In this document: one piece after another, positions 17,704 to 25,883 of the stretch
Position numbering within the stretch: the first letter of the stretch is position 1
Layout of the letters: each line of letters starts with the position of its first letter
Source of the DNA: Lachnospiraceae bacterium
Lineage (GTDB): Bacteria; Bacillota; Clostridia; Lachnospirales; Lachnospiraceae
Direction of reading: 5' to 3'
DNA length: 64,000 nt
Assembly: GCA_017463255.1 (NCBI GenBank)
Contig: JAFTPP010000002.1
Coordinates: 124,001-188,000, forward strand
Translations under genes and position numbers: made by a program
Notes under the pieces: model-generated
The model's input: only the letters and a program-made list of their open reading frames with translations
The model's database searches: none
Told to the model about the DNA's origin: nothing

Positions 17704-17756
17704 GCCATTTATTGACATTTTTTATCATTTATTACCATAATTTCACATGTATTTGC

Positions 17757-17790
17757 ACAAAAAACACCGTCATAAATCATAACGGTGTTT
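17757..17790 (-). terminator. Terminator between the pseudogene and the R-M promoter
   Basis: Arms 17762-17770 and 17782-17790 pair perfectly, followed on the minus strand by T-rich DNA. It isolates the R-M operon from transcription coming from the degraded gene to its right. Confidence 0.65.
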
Positions 17791-17932
17791 AAAGCATTTT
17801 TTCTTTAAATCAAGGTTGCTAATAGTGTAAAATTATTAATCTCTCTAAAAGTATCTGGAGTAATTCTATACTCTTCAACTTAGCTAGGATTTACAAAAAA
17901 GCAACCGACTGCCAAGTATCTCTATACGACAT

Positions 17933-18472
17933 TTAGCTCGAGTCCTTACTGTCAACAGCAAATTGGCACATTCTTTTCAAATATGTAACTATTCTATCAT
18001 TCTTCATCCTTGCATAATCATATCCTTCACAGAAGAAGTATCCACCATTTGGGTTATTAACATAGAACAACTATATATCTGCATTTGAATATGCAAGTTT
18101 TCCCCACTTAAAACCTGGTCTGTCAATTTCTACGGTAGCAATAAAACTATCGTAATCTCTTGGATAATGCGGTCTTGAATCAAAATGCATCTCTCGTTTA
18201 AATTGAAAAACAGATATTAAGTCAAACCCCAATTGTTCCCATTTCGAGAATCAAGAATATGCTTACTGTTTTACCACTATCAATAATGTTCTATTACCCG
18301 GCAACTTAACCATAATATCAGTTGCACTCACTACATTTGTATCTCGCTCGTTATCCCCACCGAATTTTGTAACATTACATTCTTCTGGATTGTACCCCAT
18401 TAATGATAAGTAATGTTTTACAACGAACTTCTCCTCCGCATATGTATCAAAATTCCCTGACAGGTTAGGCAT
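17933..18472 (-). pseudogene. Degraded gene of unknown function
   Basis: The first 69 codons from 18472 are open (MPNLSGNFDTYAEEKFVVKH onward, ending TLLIVVKQ). A frameshift then follows, and a second open stretch reads WEQLGFDLISVFQFKRE through PHYPRDYDSFIATVEIDRPG to FKWGKLAYSNADI. After that comes an in-frame TAG and a further coherent stretch to VDSKDSS before the final stop at 17933. The reading frame is thus broken at least twice. No family is recognised. It is a dead passenger next to the right end of the element. Confidence 0.6.
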
Positions 18473-18654
18473 ATTAGATCTTTTCTCCCATCAATAAGAT
18501 GTTTTTGTTCTATCATATATATCTTTGAAAATACACATCTTTCTCTTCGCTCCAAAGCCTAGTAGTTAATCTTGTAGTAATTGCACGATTTTAGGACATT
18601 TTATGCTCTACTTTGCCCTAATTTACAAGGGTCTGTATTATCTCATCTCTGACC

Positions 18655-18684
18655 TGCCGTGGCAGATGAAAAGAACTTTTATCA
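18655..18684. repeat. Right direct repeat (att-like), broken LMW-PTP 5' end
   Basis: This is the partner of 4757-4786. On the minus strand TTGGAG precedes a GTG start that reads IKVLFICHG, then leaves the phosphatase frame. It looks like the original translation start of the phosphatase gene, separated from its body by the insertion. Confidence 0.6.
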
Positions 18685-18914
18685 CTATTTTCTCCAATCT
18701 TAAAACGCCAAGATATGCCCGTTCTTGCAATGTTTTATAGCACTTTCCGGCAATCATATTTCATTATTCATTTACTACACTTTTTAGCATAAAGTAGCAT
18801 ATCTTAGCACACATTCTCTTTGTGTAGTAGCAAAAACGTAGTCAAGCTGGGAGCGCTAAAAAGTGACTCTGCACTGATGGGATTATACCATAAACATTGA
18901 TGTTTCCGGCACAA
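18685..18914. other. Intergenic DNA right of the element
   Basis: No convincing gene is visible in 18473-18948 apart from the att-like repeat and a terminator. The stretch is AT-rich, with near-repeated TAGCA/TAGTA words around 18786-18830 but no clear array. Confidence 0.4.
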
Positions 18915-18941
18915 AATTGCCGACCGGATGAACCAGTCGGC
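18915..18941 (-). terminator. Terminator of the 18949 gene
   Basis: Arms 18919-18927 and 18933-18941 pair with one G-T, followed on the minus strand by AATTTTG. It lies directly after the stop codon of the next gene. Confidence 0.65.
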
Positions 18942-18948
18942 TTTGACT

Positions 18949-19572
18949 CTATGCTACGTTTTCTAATATTTGCTTCTGAATCTCAAGGTAGGATTTCAGA
19001 CTTGTTATGCTACCTTGTGTACCATTTTTAGGCTTGACAATCTTCACTTCATACTCATTTGCTTTTGCCAGTGTTTCCGTGTATGTAAAGATACTGTAAA
19101 TTAATGCCGTAAGTTGTGATGCCGGAATCGTTAACTCGACATCCTTTCCGAGTTTCTTCTTTTCCAAATCATCCAAAGCATTCTGAAGATTATCTACAAC
19201 TTTAGCATTAAGTTTCCCCTTCTTCGATGCCTTAAGATAATCCTTAAGTGCTTTTTGAAAATCTGCGATTTTCTCCTCAGCAGCCGCCATTTTGTTATCC
19301 TTCCAACTGTGGTATGCATACGCACCAATACCTGCCACTGTTGTCACCGCACCTACTCCAATCGCAATAGCTTTATGCTCTTTAATCACCTGCCACACTC
19401 CTGCCTTCTTCACTTTTGCAGCCTTATCCGCCCTGGGCAGTTTTGCTCTTGGAATGTGCTTTCTCACTTTATGCTGACCGTCTTTTACCATTCCTAGTAA
19501 CTCAAGTGATCCATTCAACACTCCCATATAAATATCATCCGACACATCCAGTGGGACTTGCACTATTGGCAT
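18949..19572 (-). CDS. Hypothetical protein with one membrane or glycine-zipper helix
   Basis: 207 aa from the ATG at 19572, seven bases after GGAGGT; the longer frame adds 19 unlikely residues. The N-terminal 55 residues are basic and Pro-containing. A Gly/Ala-rich hydrophobic segment spans about residues 71-90 (AIAIGVGAVTTVAGIGAYAY). The C-terminal half is helical and Lys-rich, with two Leu-spaced helices around residues 100-140. No family is recognised. The small membrane-protein layout recurs in the neighbouring genes of this region. Confidence 0.65.
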   Translation of the reverse strand: MPIVQVPLDVSDDIYMGVLNGSLELLGMVKDGQHKVRKHIPRAKLPRADKAAKVKKAGVWQVIKEHKAIAIGVGAVTTVAGIGAYAYHSWKDNKMAAAEEKIADFQKALKDYLKASKKGKLNAKVVDNLQNALDDLEKKKLGKDVELTIPASQLTALIYSIFTYTETLAKANEYEVKIVKPKNGTQGSITSLKSYLEIQKQILENVA

Positions 19573-19679
19573 GTTAACTACCTCCATTCTTTTCTCATAA
19601 GAAAGTATGTAATTTTCGCGTATATGCATTCAAGTATTACCGTCTTAATTATATCTTCAAACATAGAACTAATAAAGAT

Positions 19680-19707
19680 AAAAAAGGCGGTCTTCAAAGC
19701 AACCGCC
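19680..19707 (-). terminator. Terminator downstream of the zinc-ribbon gene
   Basis: GGCGGT and ACCGCC arms (19686-19691, 19702-19707) are followed by six T on the minus strand. It lies about 200 bases after the stop of the zinc-ribbon gene; no convincing gene is seen in between (19708-19910). Confidence 0.6.
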
Positions 19708-19910
19708 GTGCATAAATACTCTTTTTTACCTCTCAACAGAACAGAAGCCCAAGACGTTACGCTATACCCACTTATGTCTAAACTCAATTCTGCCAAAGTA
19801 GCAGACAAAAGCACTTGGGTTCAAACAAATAACTCCCTTCATGAATCTAATAACTTCTTGAACACACCTGCTTCTTTCTCTTAATTACATTTTTCATTTG
19901 CACAAAATAA

Positions 19911-20756
19911 TTATTCAACTTCAAATTTTTCCGGCAACTGATTATCTAATTTTTCATATGCAGACATAAAATCAGATACCACATCACTTTTATTTGCACT
20001 AAACCCGCTATAATTGCCAGAAGGACTTATCGCTAAATCTGTAAGAGTTTTATATGCTTCATACAAATCAGATACTGTATCATAACATTTTTCCAATCCC
20101 TTTGGTGGATTTTGCAATTGCTTTATTAATCTCTTTACTGACATTTGATTACTAGAGATATTCGAAATTATATCTTGCGTATCCGAATCAATATACAAAT
20201 TAGCCACTGCTTCATTAAAATCACTTACAAAAGAACCATCAGGTCTTGTATACTTATCTGTTTCTTCGTCTCTATTTTGAAAAATTGCATTTCCCCATAC
20301 TCGCAATGTCAAATTACAAAGAGCCTCTGCATCACTCCCACCTTTAACCATAAGAAATTTTGCGCTTGTCAAATTATCAATATATGCGTTATATGCTTCT
20401 TGATACTCTTGCTCTGCCTTATTGTCAGAATATACTTTATATCCCACTCCACCAGCAACACCCAAAACTAATGTAATAATAACAACTAGTATAACTATCT
20501 TAGTTTTTTTTGCCATCTTTTTACTAGTTACCTCTATCTTCTGTGGCATTATTGACTCTTCGACAGTCTTGTTTTCAACAGGGCATCCACATTTCGGGCA
20601 CATATTATCTGTTTCCACTAAACTCGCACCGCACTCTTCACATCTTAGTTCAACTTTATTCTTCCATGCTTCTCCAAATACCATTCCGCAATGTACGCAC
20701 ATTGCTGCTTTATCTGAAATATCTTGACCGCATTCCGGGCAGTTAATCATAGCCAT
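19911..20756 (-). CDS. Double zinc-ribbon membrane protein
   Basis: 281 aa from the ATG at 20756 (GGAGG eight bases upstream). Two zinc-ribbon units fill the N-terminus: CPEC with CVHC, and CEEC with CPKCGCP. A single membrane helix at about residues 93-115 (IVILVVIITLVLGVAGGVGY) follows, then a helical extracellular domain of about 165 residues without a recognised family. The plan (zinc ribbons inside, one TM, helical domain outside) is common in Firmicutes and is thought to serve sensing or scaffolding; the exact role is unknown. Confidence 0.75.
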   Translation of the reverse strand: MAMINCPECGQDISDKAAMCVHCGMVFGEAWKNKVELRCEECGASLVETDNMCPKCGCPVENKTVEESIMPQKIEVTSKKMAKKTKIVILVVIITLVLGVAGGVGYKVYSDNKAEQEYQEAYNAYIDNLTSAKFLMVKGGSDAEALCNLTLRVWGNAIFQNRDEETDKYTRPDGSFVSDFNEAVANLYIDSDTQDIISNISSNQMSVKRLIKQLQNPPKGLEKCYDTVSDLYEAYKTLTDLAISPSGNYSGFSANKSDVVSDFMSAYEKLDNQLPEKFEVE

Positions 20757-20949
20757 AATCCAAACCTCCAAATAAGTTTTCTGCAAATCCGATTCCGTAT
20801 GATAATAAGTGTAATTTCTTCTCTAATTTTATCACTTTCATTATTGCAATTCAACAATTTATTTTCGTAGTCACAAGGCAATCCACTCTACAATCATTTC
20901 GCCCCAGTTTTTCCTCTCAAAAATCACATGTTTTTTCCTTATTTTTATC

Positions 20950-21548
20950 AAACCATCCCTTGCTTCCATCTCTTCTTTAGGCGGATATGGATATCCTATG
21001 TTCTCCAAACGGGTATCTAATGCTATACAAACATATCGGCATGCACTTTCTGAACGTACAAAACAAAATTCACAAGACTACATTGACCGGAACTTTAAAA
21101 AATATGATAAATACAAAGAATTACCAATATCTGATAAATGCTGTGACAAATAAAAAAAGAACCACTTCGTCGAAAAGCAAAAGTTCTCGGATTAGAATGT
21201 GCCATCTTAGGTATACTTGTCTCCGAAAGTTACCAACGCGAAAAAGATTGGTTAGAACACGGATGCAACGTATTTCACAAACGGAATGATAATCAAAGTC
21301 GTCCATTATCTTTTTGGACTGATGAGGATATCCTCGAATACATTGCCAAATACGATGTTAAAATCCCAAAACTCTATGAGATGGGCTATAACAGAAATGG
21401 CTGCATGTATTGCGGTTTTGGCGTTCATTTAGAACCTTCCCACTGCAATAGATACCAAAAACTAAAGCAAACACCCCCGGCTCAATACACTTATTTTCTA
21501 AATAATTTTGGACACCTTATGCTTGAATTTGAGATAGATATTGCATAA
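20950..21548 (+). pseudogene. Degraded PAPS-reductase-like (adenine nucleotide alpha hydrolase) gene
   Basis: The plus strand reads GYGYPMFSKRVSNAIQTYRH to SDKCCDK, then a TAA, then continues in frame with KEPLRRKAKVLGLECAILG, RPLSFWTDEDILEYIAKYDV and GCMYCGFGVHLE to a stop at 21546-21548. These match phage and mobile-element phosphoadenosine-phosphosulfate-reductase family proteins (the WTxxDILEYI and CMYCGFGVH motifs). The N-terminal nucleotide-binding SGGKDS part is absent and at least one in-frame stop is present. Its left boundary is approximate. Confidence 0.7.
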
Positions 21549-21593
21549 AAAAGAGACTAATCAGGAAAACTCCTTTCTGATTAGTCTCTTTTT
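21548..21593. terminator. Strong bidirectional terminator
   Basis: A 17-bp perfect stem (21548-21564 with 21577-21593) has A and T runs at its ends, so it works in both directions. It separates the PAPS-reductase pseudogene (plus) from the alpha-CTD gene (minus). Confidence 0.85.
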
Positions 21594-21634
21594 ACTCGCT
21601 TCATAAACGGAATAATCGCCTGTTCTATGTAAGA

Positions 21635-22012
21635 CTATGCTCGATTTAGTTCTAATACTTTGTTGATATATACAATCTTCCTGCCCTTATCAACCAAACC
21701 ATATTGATAACAAAATAACTGCTCCATAATCTCATCAATACTCTTTGCTCCGCAATTTCGAATCTTCTTCAAATCCTCGCTGCTCTCAATAGCTTCCACA
21801 AGTTCTCCTACGGTGCGATAGCCTGCCCGATGCAGACAGTTGCTAGAACGCACTGATAATTCCAACGCATCCAAATCCGTCTCCATCAGACTTTTGTTAA
21901 TATATATCGGGAAGCGAAGCTTCCCTCCTCTTCTTCTCTTAATCTCTGCAAAATTTGCAGTAGGTACCAAACTCAAAATCTCATCAAAAACTGCCTGGCA
22001 CTTATCGCTCAT
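21635..22012 (-). CDS. Stand-alone RNA polymerase alpha-CTD-like protein
   Basis: 125 aa from the ATG at 22012, six bases after AAGGAG. The frame extends upstream into the Lrp gene but without a start signal. Residues about 47-100 ([20 protein letters not shown] through [20 protein letters not shown]) match the helix-hairpin-helix C-terminal domain of the RNA polymerase alpha subunit, including the usual ELSVRSxNCL. The N-terminal assembly domain of alpha is absent. Alpha-CTD binds UP-element DNA and activators, so a free copy could bind promoter DNA or compete for activators. It sits 61 bases behind the Lrp/AsnC gene and is likely co-transcribed. Confidence 0.8.
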   Translation of the reverse strand: MSDKCQAVFDEILSLVPTANFAEIKRRRGGKLRFPIYINKSLMETDLDALELSVRSSNCLHRAGYRTVGELVEAIESSEDLKKIRNCGAKSIDEIMEQLFCYQYGLVDKGRKIVYINKVLELNRA

Positions 22013-22073
22013 AATAGTCTCCTTCCTTTTCGAGACATCCGCTTCCAGTACCTTATCCCTGCATCTGAAAATG

Positions 22074-22577
22074 TCAAGACTGCTCACCTTCCAAATGTTC
22101 AGATTTCTGATATCGTACATATTCGACGCCTCCATCCTCATCCTTTATTATCTTCAATAAAAGATGCCAACTGAGCTTACGAATTCCTTTCGTTCTTAAA
22201 AACAGATGATTCGCATGGCTCTCCAATGTGTTCATGTTTGGAGCAAATCCAATAGCATGTAATCTACAATCACCAGTCGTACTATACACCTGACGAAGAA
22301 ATCTGTCTGTAGCAAGCACTTCTACCACATCCTGATACAGCTCCGGAATCGCTTCCACGTCAAGAATAAATTGCACACCGAGTGGAACTTTAGTTTTATC
22401 AATCACTGTTGTATATCCTTTGATGATACCGTTCTTTTCCAAAACTTCCATTCTGTTCTTTACTGCTACTCTCGAAAGACCAACTTTCTCACCAATCTCG
22501 GAAAAAGTTGCTCGCGCATTATCCTTAAGTACATCTAAAATCTTATTGTCCAATGTATCCAAGCCTTCAATGTTCAT
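22074..22577 (-). CDS. Lrp/AsnC family transcriptional regulator
   Basis: 167 aa from the ATG at 22577 (GGGAGG six bases upstream). The N-terminal HTH is complete ([20 protein letters not shown] and [20 protein letters not shown]), with the IKGYTTVID hinge typical of the family. The C-terminal RAM-like domain (about residues 65-150) should bind an amino acid or another small ligand. The target is unknown. It is followed by the alpha-CTD-like gene, an unusual pairing. Confidence 0.9.
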   Translation of the reverse strand: MNIEGLDTLDNKILDVLKDNARATFSEIGEKVGLSRVAVKNRMEVLEKNGIIKGYTTVIDKTKVPLGVQFILDVEAIPELYQDVVEVLATDRFLRQVYSTTGDCRLHAIGFAPNMNTLESHANHLFLRTKGIRKLSWHLLLKIIKDEDGGVEYVRYQKSEHLEGEQS

Positions 22578-22748
22578 GTTGGTCCTCCCATTGCTCCATT
22601 TTTTACAGCGTCGACTCTGTGAAATAAGCATAACAAATTAATCTTCAAATAACAACAGGTCCACTTTCGTTACGAAAACGCGTTCTTTCTATTTGCAGTT
22701 TTCCGTGCAATTAATTTGTCTATTCGAAACCATTTCTTCGCTGTCCCA

Positions 22749-23192
22749 TTACCAATCCAATTCGTCCATAGCATCATCCACGCCATCCGCATAATCGTCA
22801 TCACTGTAATAGCGATCCCAATCATAATCGTCATCATCATAAACAGCATCATATCCTTCATCATAAGAACTGTATGAACTTGATGATGTTTTCTTTTTGC
22901 TTGAACTACTTGTTTCGGACGACTTCGTGCTAGAATACGAGGTACTCTTGAAACTTGACGAAGTACTACTTGAGTATCCGCTACTATACCCGGAAGACTT
23001 CGACTTATAAGAACTGCTACCAGAATATGGCTTATGCAAATAGCAATAACTGCTTCCGCTTGCCTGGTCATTATCGCAACCTCCCTTAATACATTTCGGT
23101 GTACTTGCATCCATAATAAGACCAACCAACAAAAAGAATCCTACCACGATAATCGCTGCAATAAATCCCGAACCATTATTTCTTCTACTCAT
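22749..23192 (-). CDS. Ser-rich single-pass membrane protein
   Basis: 147 aa. A membrane helix spans about residues 9-28 (FIAAIIVVGFFLLVGLIMDA). Next comes a Cys/His motif (CIKGGCDN, then CYLHKP), then about 60 residues that are mostly Ser, Tyr, Lys and Thr. The tail is acidic (DDDDYDWDRYYSDDDYADG). The CxxxxC and CxLH spacing looks like a small zinc-binding motif. The serine-rich stalk suggests a low-complexity surface or cytoplasmic linker. No family is recognised; an overlapping Met-rich frame was rejected. Confidence 0.65.
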   Translation of the reverse strand: MSRRNNGSGFIAAIIVVGFFLLVGLIMDASTPKCIKGGCDNDQASGSSYCYLHKPYSGSSSYKSKSSGYSSGYSSSTSSSFKSTSYSSTKSSETSSSSKKKTSSSSYSSYDEGYDAVYDDDDYDWDRYYSDDDYADGVDDAMDELDW

Positions 23193-23219
23193 AACATTAC
23201 CTCCTGCACTCTCAAGACA

Positions 23220-23471
23220 TCATTTCTCCAACTTGCTAAGAAGTGTGAAAAATCCTACCACAAGAATAATCTTTCCAAAGAATCCCCATACTGCACCTGG
23301 AATACCAACTCCCAACAATAATGCCAAAACGATAATCACCGCGATTGCAATTAGTACAAATTTGAAAATCTCACCGGAGCATCCTCCTGAGAATCCACCT
23401 CCACCACAATCTCCTCCGGAATTCATGTATCGCCAGTAATCGTCATCCCAAAAATCGTCGTCTCTTCCCAT
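23220..23471 (-). CDS. Small acidic/Gly-rich membrane protein
   Basis: 83 aa from the ATG at 23471, eight bases after GGAGG. The N-terminus is acidic (MGRDDDFWDDDYWRYM) and then Gly/Cys-rich (DCGGGGFSGGCSG). Two hydrophobic helices follow (about residues 34-55 and 60-78). It lies 6 bases before the DEDDh exonuclease stop region and 27 bases from the Ser-rich gene, so all three are probably one operon. The function is unknown. Confidence 0.6.
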   Translation of the reverse strand: MGRDDDFWDDDYWRYMNSGGDCGGGGFSGGCSGEIFKFVLIAIAVIIVLALLLGVGIPGAVWGFFGKIILVVGFFTLLSKLEK

Positions 23472-23492
23472 CTGTTTTTCCTCCATTTCTTC

Positions 23493-24161
23493 TTATGCCA
23501 GCTGTGCCATCAGTGCACAAAAATCAAACTTATCTCCGAGTGTACTACTCAGCTTCTTCGGTTTCAGTACATCCATCACTGCCTGCAGCACTACTTTGCA
23601 TCTCTCTTCATTGCGAACTATAGCAAACAGTTCCGCGGTATTCTTCGCATCACACAATGCATCGTGCATATGTCCTTCAAATTCAATCCCTGCATAATTC
23701 AAAGCCTTCTCCAAAGACATAATTCTCTCAAGTCCCAATTTTTCAGTATACTCTTTCTGAAAATCGTACCACTTTTCAAGAGGACGCATCTTATCTGCTT
23801 TCGTATACTGCTTAAGTACCATCTCTGCAGTCAGCTGATTATAGTCATTCTCACTCCAAGCATAAACTTCATATTCACTTCCATAAGATTCACACCAATT
23901 TGCAAACATTTCATAAGCCGCTGCAAATGTTGGTGCCCCATAAACCATCTGGGTGCTGATTCCGGTCAACGTCTCATACTTCTTATAGATACAATCATTG
24001 TACTGAGGCTTAACCAAAGTTTTAAATTCTCCCAGAACCATGAATCTCTCATTCATGATAACTGCTCCAATTTCGATAATCTCACAGCGGCAAATCTGTC
24101 TTTCTTCTCTGTATTCGCCTGCTAGCGGATTCATTTCAAAGTCAACGATTATGTAGTTCAT
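23493..24161 (-). CDS. DEDDh 3'-5' exonuclease domain protein (DnaQ-like)
   Basis: 222 aa. The exonuclease motifs are visible: DFEMNP (Asp and Glu of motif I), a middle Asp in SENDYNQL (motif II), and HMHDALCDAKNTAEL (His and Asp of motif III, DEDDh type). Relatives such as KapD trim RNA or single-stranded DNA. The C-terminal 40 residues are a helical tail. It is the first gene of a small operon with the two membrane-protein genes that follow. Confidence 0.85.
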   Translation of the reverse strand: MNYIIVDFEMNPLAGEYREERQICRCEIIEIGAVIMNERFMVLGEFKTLVKPQYNDCIYKKYETLTGISTQMVYGAPTFAAAYEMFANWCESYGSEYEVYAWSENDYNQLTAEMVLKQYTKADKMRPLEKWYDFQKEYTEKLGLERIMSLEKALNYAGIEFEGHMHDALCDAKNTAELFAIVRNEERCKVVLQAVMDVLKPKKLSSTLGDKFDFCALMAQLA

Positions 24162-24336
24162 GCTTGTATCCTCCGTTCATATTCAAAAAATTGTTTTTTG
24201 CTACGTTTCTTTTTTCTAACCTATCCTAATCCTACATTATCACCAGTCCGATAAAACGGTCTCTATATTCGAAACTATGTTCTTCTTCCTCTCTTGATTG
24301 CGTTGATCATATGCAATATGTTGACTGCAGGAACCC

Positions 24337-24434
24337 GTAGCCATGCTTCCAAGGCATAAAGAAAGGCACTAACTTACAGACCCTATCAATCCGCAAATCA
24401 GTGCCTTGTCAGCAGAACAGCCTAGCATGGCTAC
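24337..24434. other. Predicted structured element, possible ncRNA or 3' UTR structure
   Basis: An 11-bp perfect outer stem (24337-24347 with 24424-24434) encloses an 8-bp inner stem (24363-24370 with 24400-24407) with unpaired segments between. It sits in the 291-base gap between the exonuclease start and the 24453 gene stop. No ORF explains it. It is too elaborate for a simple terminator and has no T run, so a structured RNA or a DNA target for a binding protein is possible. Confidence 0.45.
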
Positions 24435-24452
24435 CTCCTGCCGTAAACATAT

Positions 24453-24857
24453 TCAATTATTCTCTTTTAATATTTCTATAACTTCTTCCGGTGTCATCAT
24501 ATAAAGCCGCGCATAATTTTGCTTCATAACCTTCACCGATGCCTGTTTGTATATTTCCTTACTGGATTCGTCCGTCATATAATGCCAGTATCGATATATG
24601 TATCCTATCCAATATATCAGCTCTTCCGAATAAACATCTCCCGGCTTTTCGAACCTATCTCCTGCTTCATCGATAACTTCTTCCAAAAGATATTCTTCTC
24701 CTGCCCATTGCATCCGGTTATAGGTAGAATCCAATGCTTTTGCAGTAGCAGATTTCATAAATACTTTGATAAATGCTGCACTACTGATTCCTCTCCGGGC
24801 GGAGAGCTTATATAATCTGCCTTGGATATCACATAGTTGCAGTTCAATCGATGTCAT
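24453..24857 (-). CDS. Hypothetical protein, intact member of the MPE-linked pair
   Basis: 134 aa, helical, no TM; begins MTSIELQLCDIQGRLYKLSA and contains a Tyr/Trp-rich segment WIGYIYRYWHYM near residue 85. No function is assigned. Its ATG overlaps the tail of a metallophosphoesterase remnant (IHRMTIDRQVE is readable just upstream). At 35.6-36.3 kb the reverse occurs: the metallophosphoesterase is intact and this gene is a remnant. The two genes therefore form an ancestral operon. Confidence 0.75.
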   Translation of the reverse strand: MTSIELQLCDIQGRLYKLSARRGISSAAFIKVFMKSATAKALDSTYNRMQWAGEEYLLEEVIDEAGDRFEKPGDVYSEELIYWIGYIYRYWHYMTDESSKEIYKQASVKVMKQNYARLYMMTPEEVIEILKENN

Positions 24858-24901
24858 TTTTCTTTTTCCACCTGCCTGTCAATTGTCATGCGATGAATGC
24901 T
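24710..24901. repeat. Left 192-bp direct repeat flanking the second defence insert
   Basis: This segment holds the 5' part of the 134-aa gene plus the last codons of a metallophosphoesterase. It aligns with 35622-35818 in the same orientation at roughly 85 percent identity by eye. Similarity begins and ends abruptly at both copies. Confidence 0.7.
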
Positions 24902-24914
24902 TTTATCCTTCACA

Positions 24915-25883
24915 TTAAATTTGATTAAATGCATCCTCTACAAGATCGATTATTTGTTGATATTCATTTATACTGGCCCTCATTTGACGAAATAATTCTT
25001 CGGTAAATATAAGCGGAGTTTTATCAATTTCACCAATAAAAGTTTCTCTACCCATATGCTCATTGCTACGCATCGCATGCCCTAAAGCATTTCTATACCT
25101 AATAATTTCATTATAGTATACTTCAGCAAATTTTTTATATTTTTCATCTAAGCTCAGATTGTATTCATTAATTAGAATTTTTATTACCCTTCCAACCAAT
25201 CGAGCCTTTTTATATGAATCCAAAAAATAGTCTGGCGCACTAATAATTGCATTTAATGCTTCTGGATTGTTTTCAATTTCCTCTATTTTTCTCAAATATT
25301 CATCTTTTGCTGGCACTACAAGTTTATTTTTAGTATAGTCATTCAAACTCTGAATTTGAGTTGGCGAAAACTTATTTGCCGCAAGAGTTAGTATATTTTG
25401 CATCTGATTCTCAAATCCACTAACATTGTCTAATACTACCCCTCGCAAATTGACAATATCCTGCATTCGTCTGACCACTTTATCCACTACTTTTTGCAAT
25501 TTCGGGTATAATTCTTCTCTTTTCCTATCTGAAAAATATACTCCGTCAACAGGTTCTATATTAGACCCCTTCTCATCAATATCATAAAGTGCCTTGACCA
25601 TTTTATCATAATTACCTGAATAGAATACTACATCCGTGTAAATATCTAACTGACGCAATTTCTTAATAAGGATATTGCCTGTTGTTCCCCTAAGTTCAAA
25701 ATCCATAAGAATTAGATCATATTCTTTTTTTAATTCATCTTCGGCGTCTTTCTCATCACCTTTTTTCCAGGTAATATCAGGTATAAGATTATGACTTTCT
25801 ATTATTTTTTTTAACTTTCTTTCTGATGACGGCATCCATCCTATTTCATCTTCAAACCATAAAACCTTAAAATTTATGTTCAT
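24915..25883 (-). CDS. Receiver-domain and HEPN fusion protein
   Basis: 322 aa. Residues 1-125 resemble a response-regulator receiver: acidic pair in WFEDE (Glu11, Asp12), phospho-acceptor candidate Asp61 in LILMDFEL, and a late Ser/Gly strand VVFYSGNY. The C-terminal half is helical and ends with RYRNALGHAM. There Arg264 to His269 gives the R-x4-H motif of catalytically active HEPN ribonucleases. The start overlaps the stop of the GHKL gene by four bases (ATGA), so the two are translationally coupled. The combination suggests an RNase whose activity is switched by a kinase-like partner. No DNA-binding output domain is present. The HEPN and receiver calls rest on motifs; the mechanism is inference. 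Confidence 0.75.
   Translation of the reverse strand: MNINFKVLWFEDEIGWMPSSERKLKKIIESHNLIPDITWKKGDEKDAEDELKKEYDLILMDFELRGTTGNILIKKLRQLDIYTDVVFYSGNYDKMVKALYDIDEKGSNIEPVDGVYFSDRKREELYPKLQKVVDKVVRRMQDIVNLRGVVLDNVSGFENQMQNILTLAANKFSPTQIQSLNDYTKNKLVVPAKDEYLRKIEEIENNPEALNAIISAPDYFLDSYKKARLVGRVIKILINEYNLSLDEKYKKFAEVYYNEIIRYRNALGHAMRSNEHMGRETFIGEIDKTPLIFTEELFRQMRASINEYQQIIDLVEDAFNQI

Larger units (their letters stand above)
4757..18684. mobile_element. Probable integrated defence-carrying element (about 13.9 kb)
   Basis: The interval is bounded by the 30-bp direct repeats at 4757-4786 and 18655-18684. It contains a 5'-truncated tyrosine integrase, a second integrase remnant, XRE regulators and a restriction-modification operon, all typical cargo. 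The integrase genes sit inside rather than at the ends, and two integrase 3' ends occur. The interval may therefore be a composite of nested or decayed insertions. No conjugation genes are present. Confidence 0.5.

Noticed and set aside
22670-23125. Met-rich minus-strand frame overlapping the Ser-rich gene
   Set aside because: It arises from the repeated Ser and Asp codons of the real gene in another frame.
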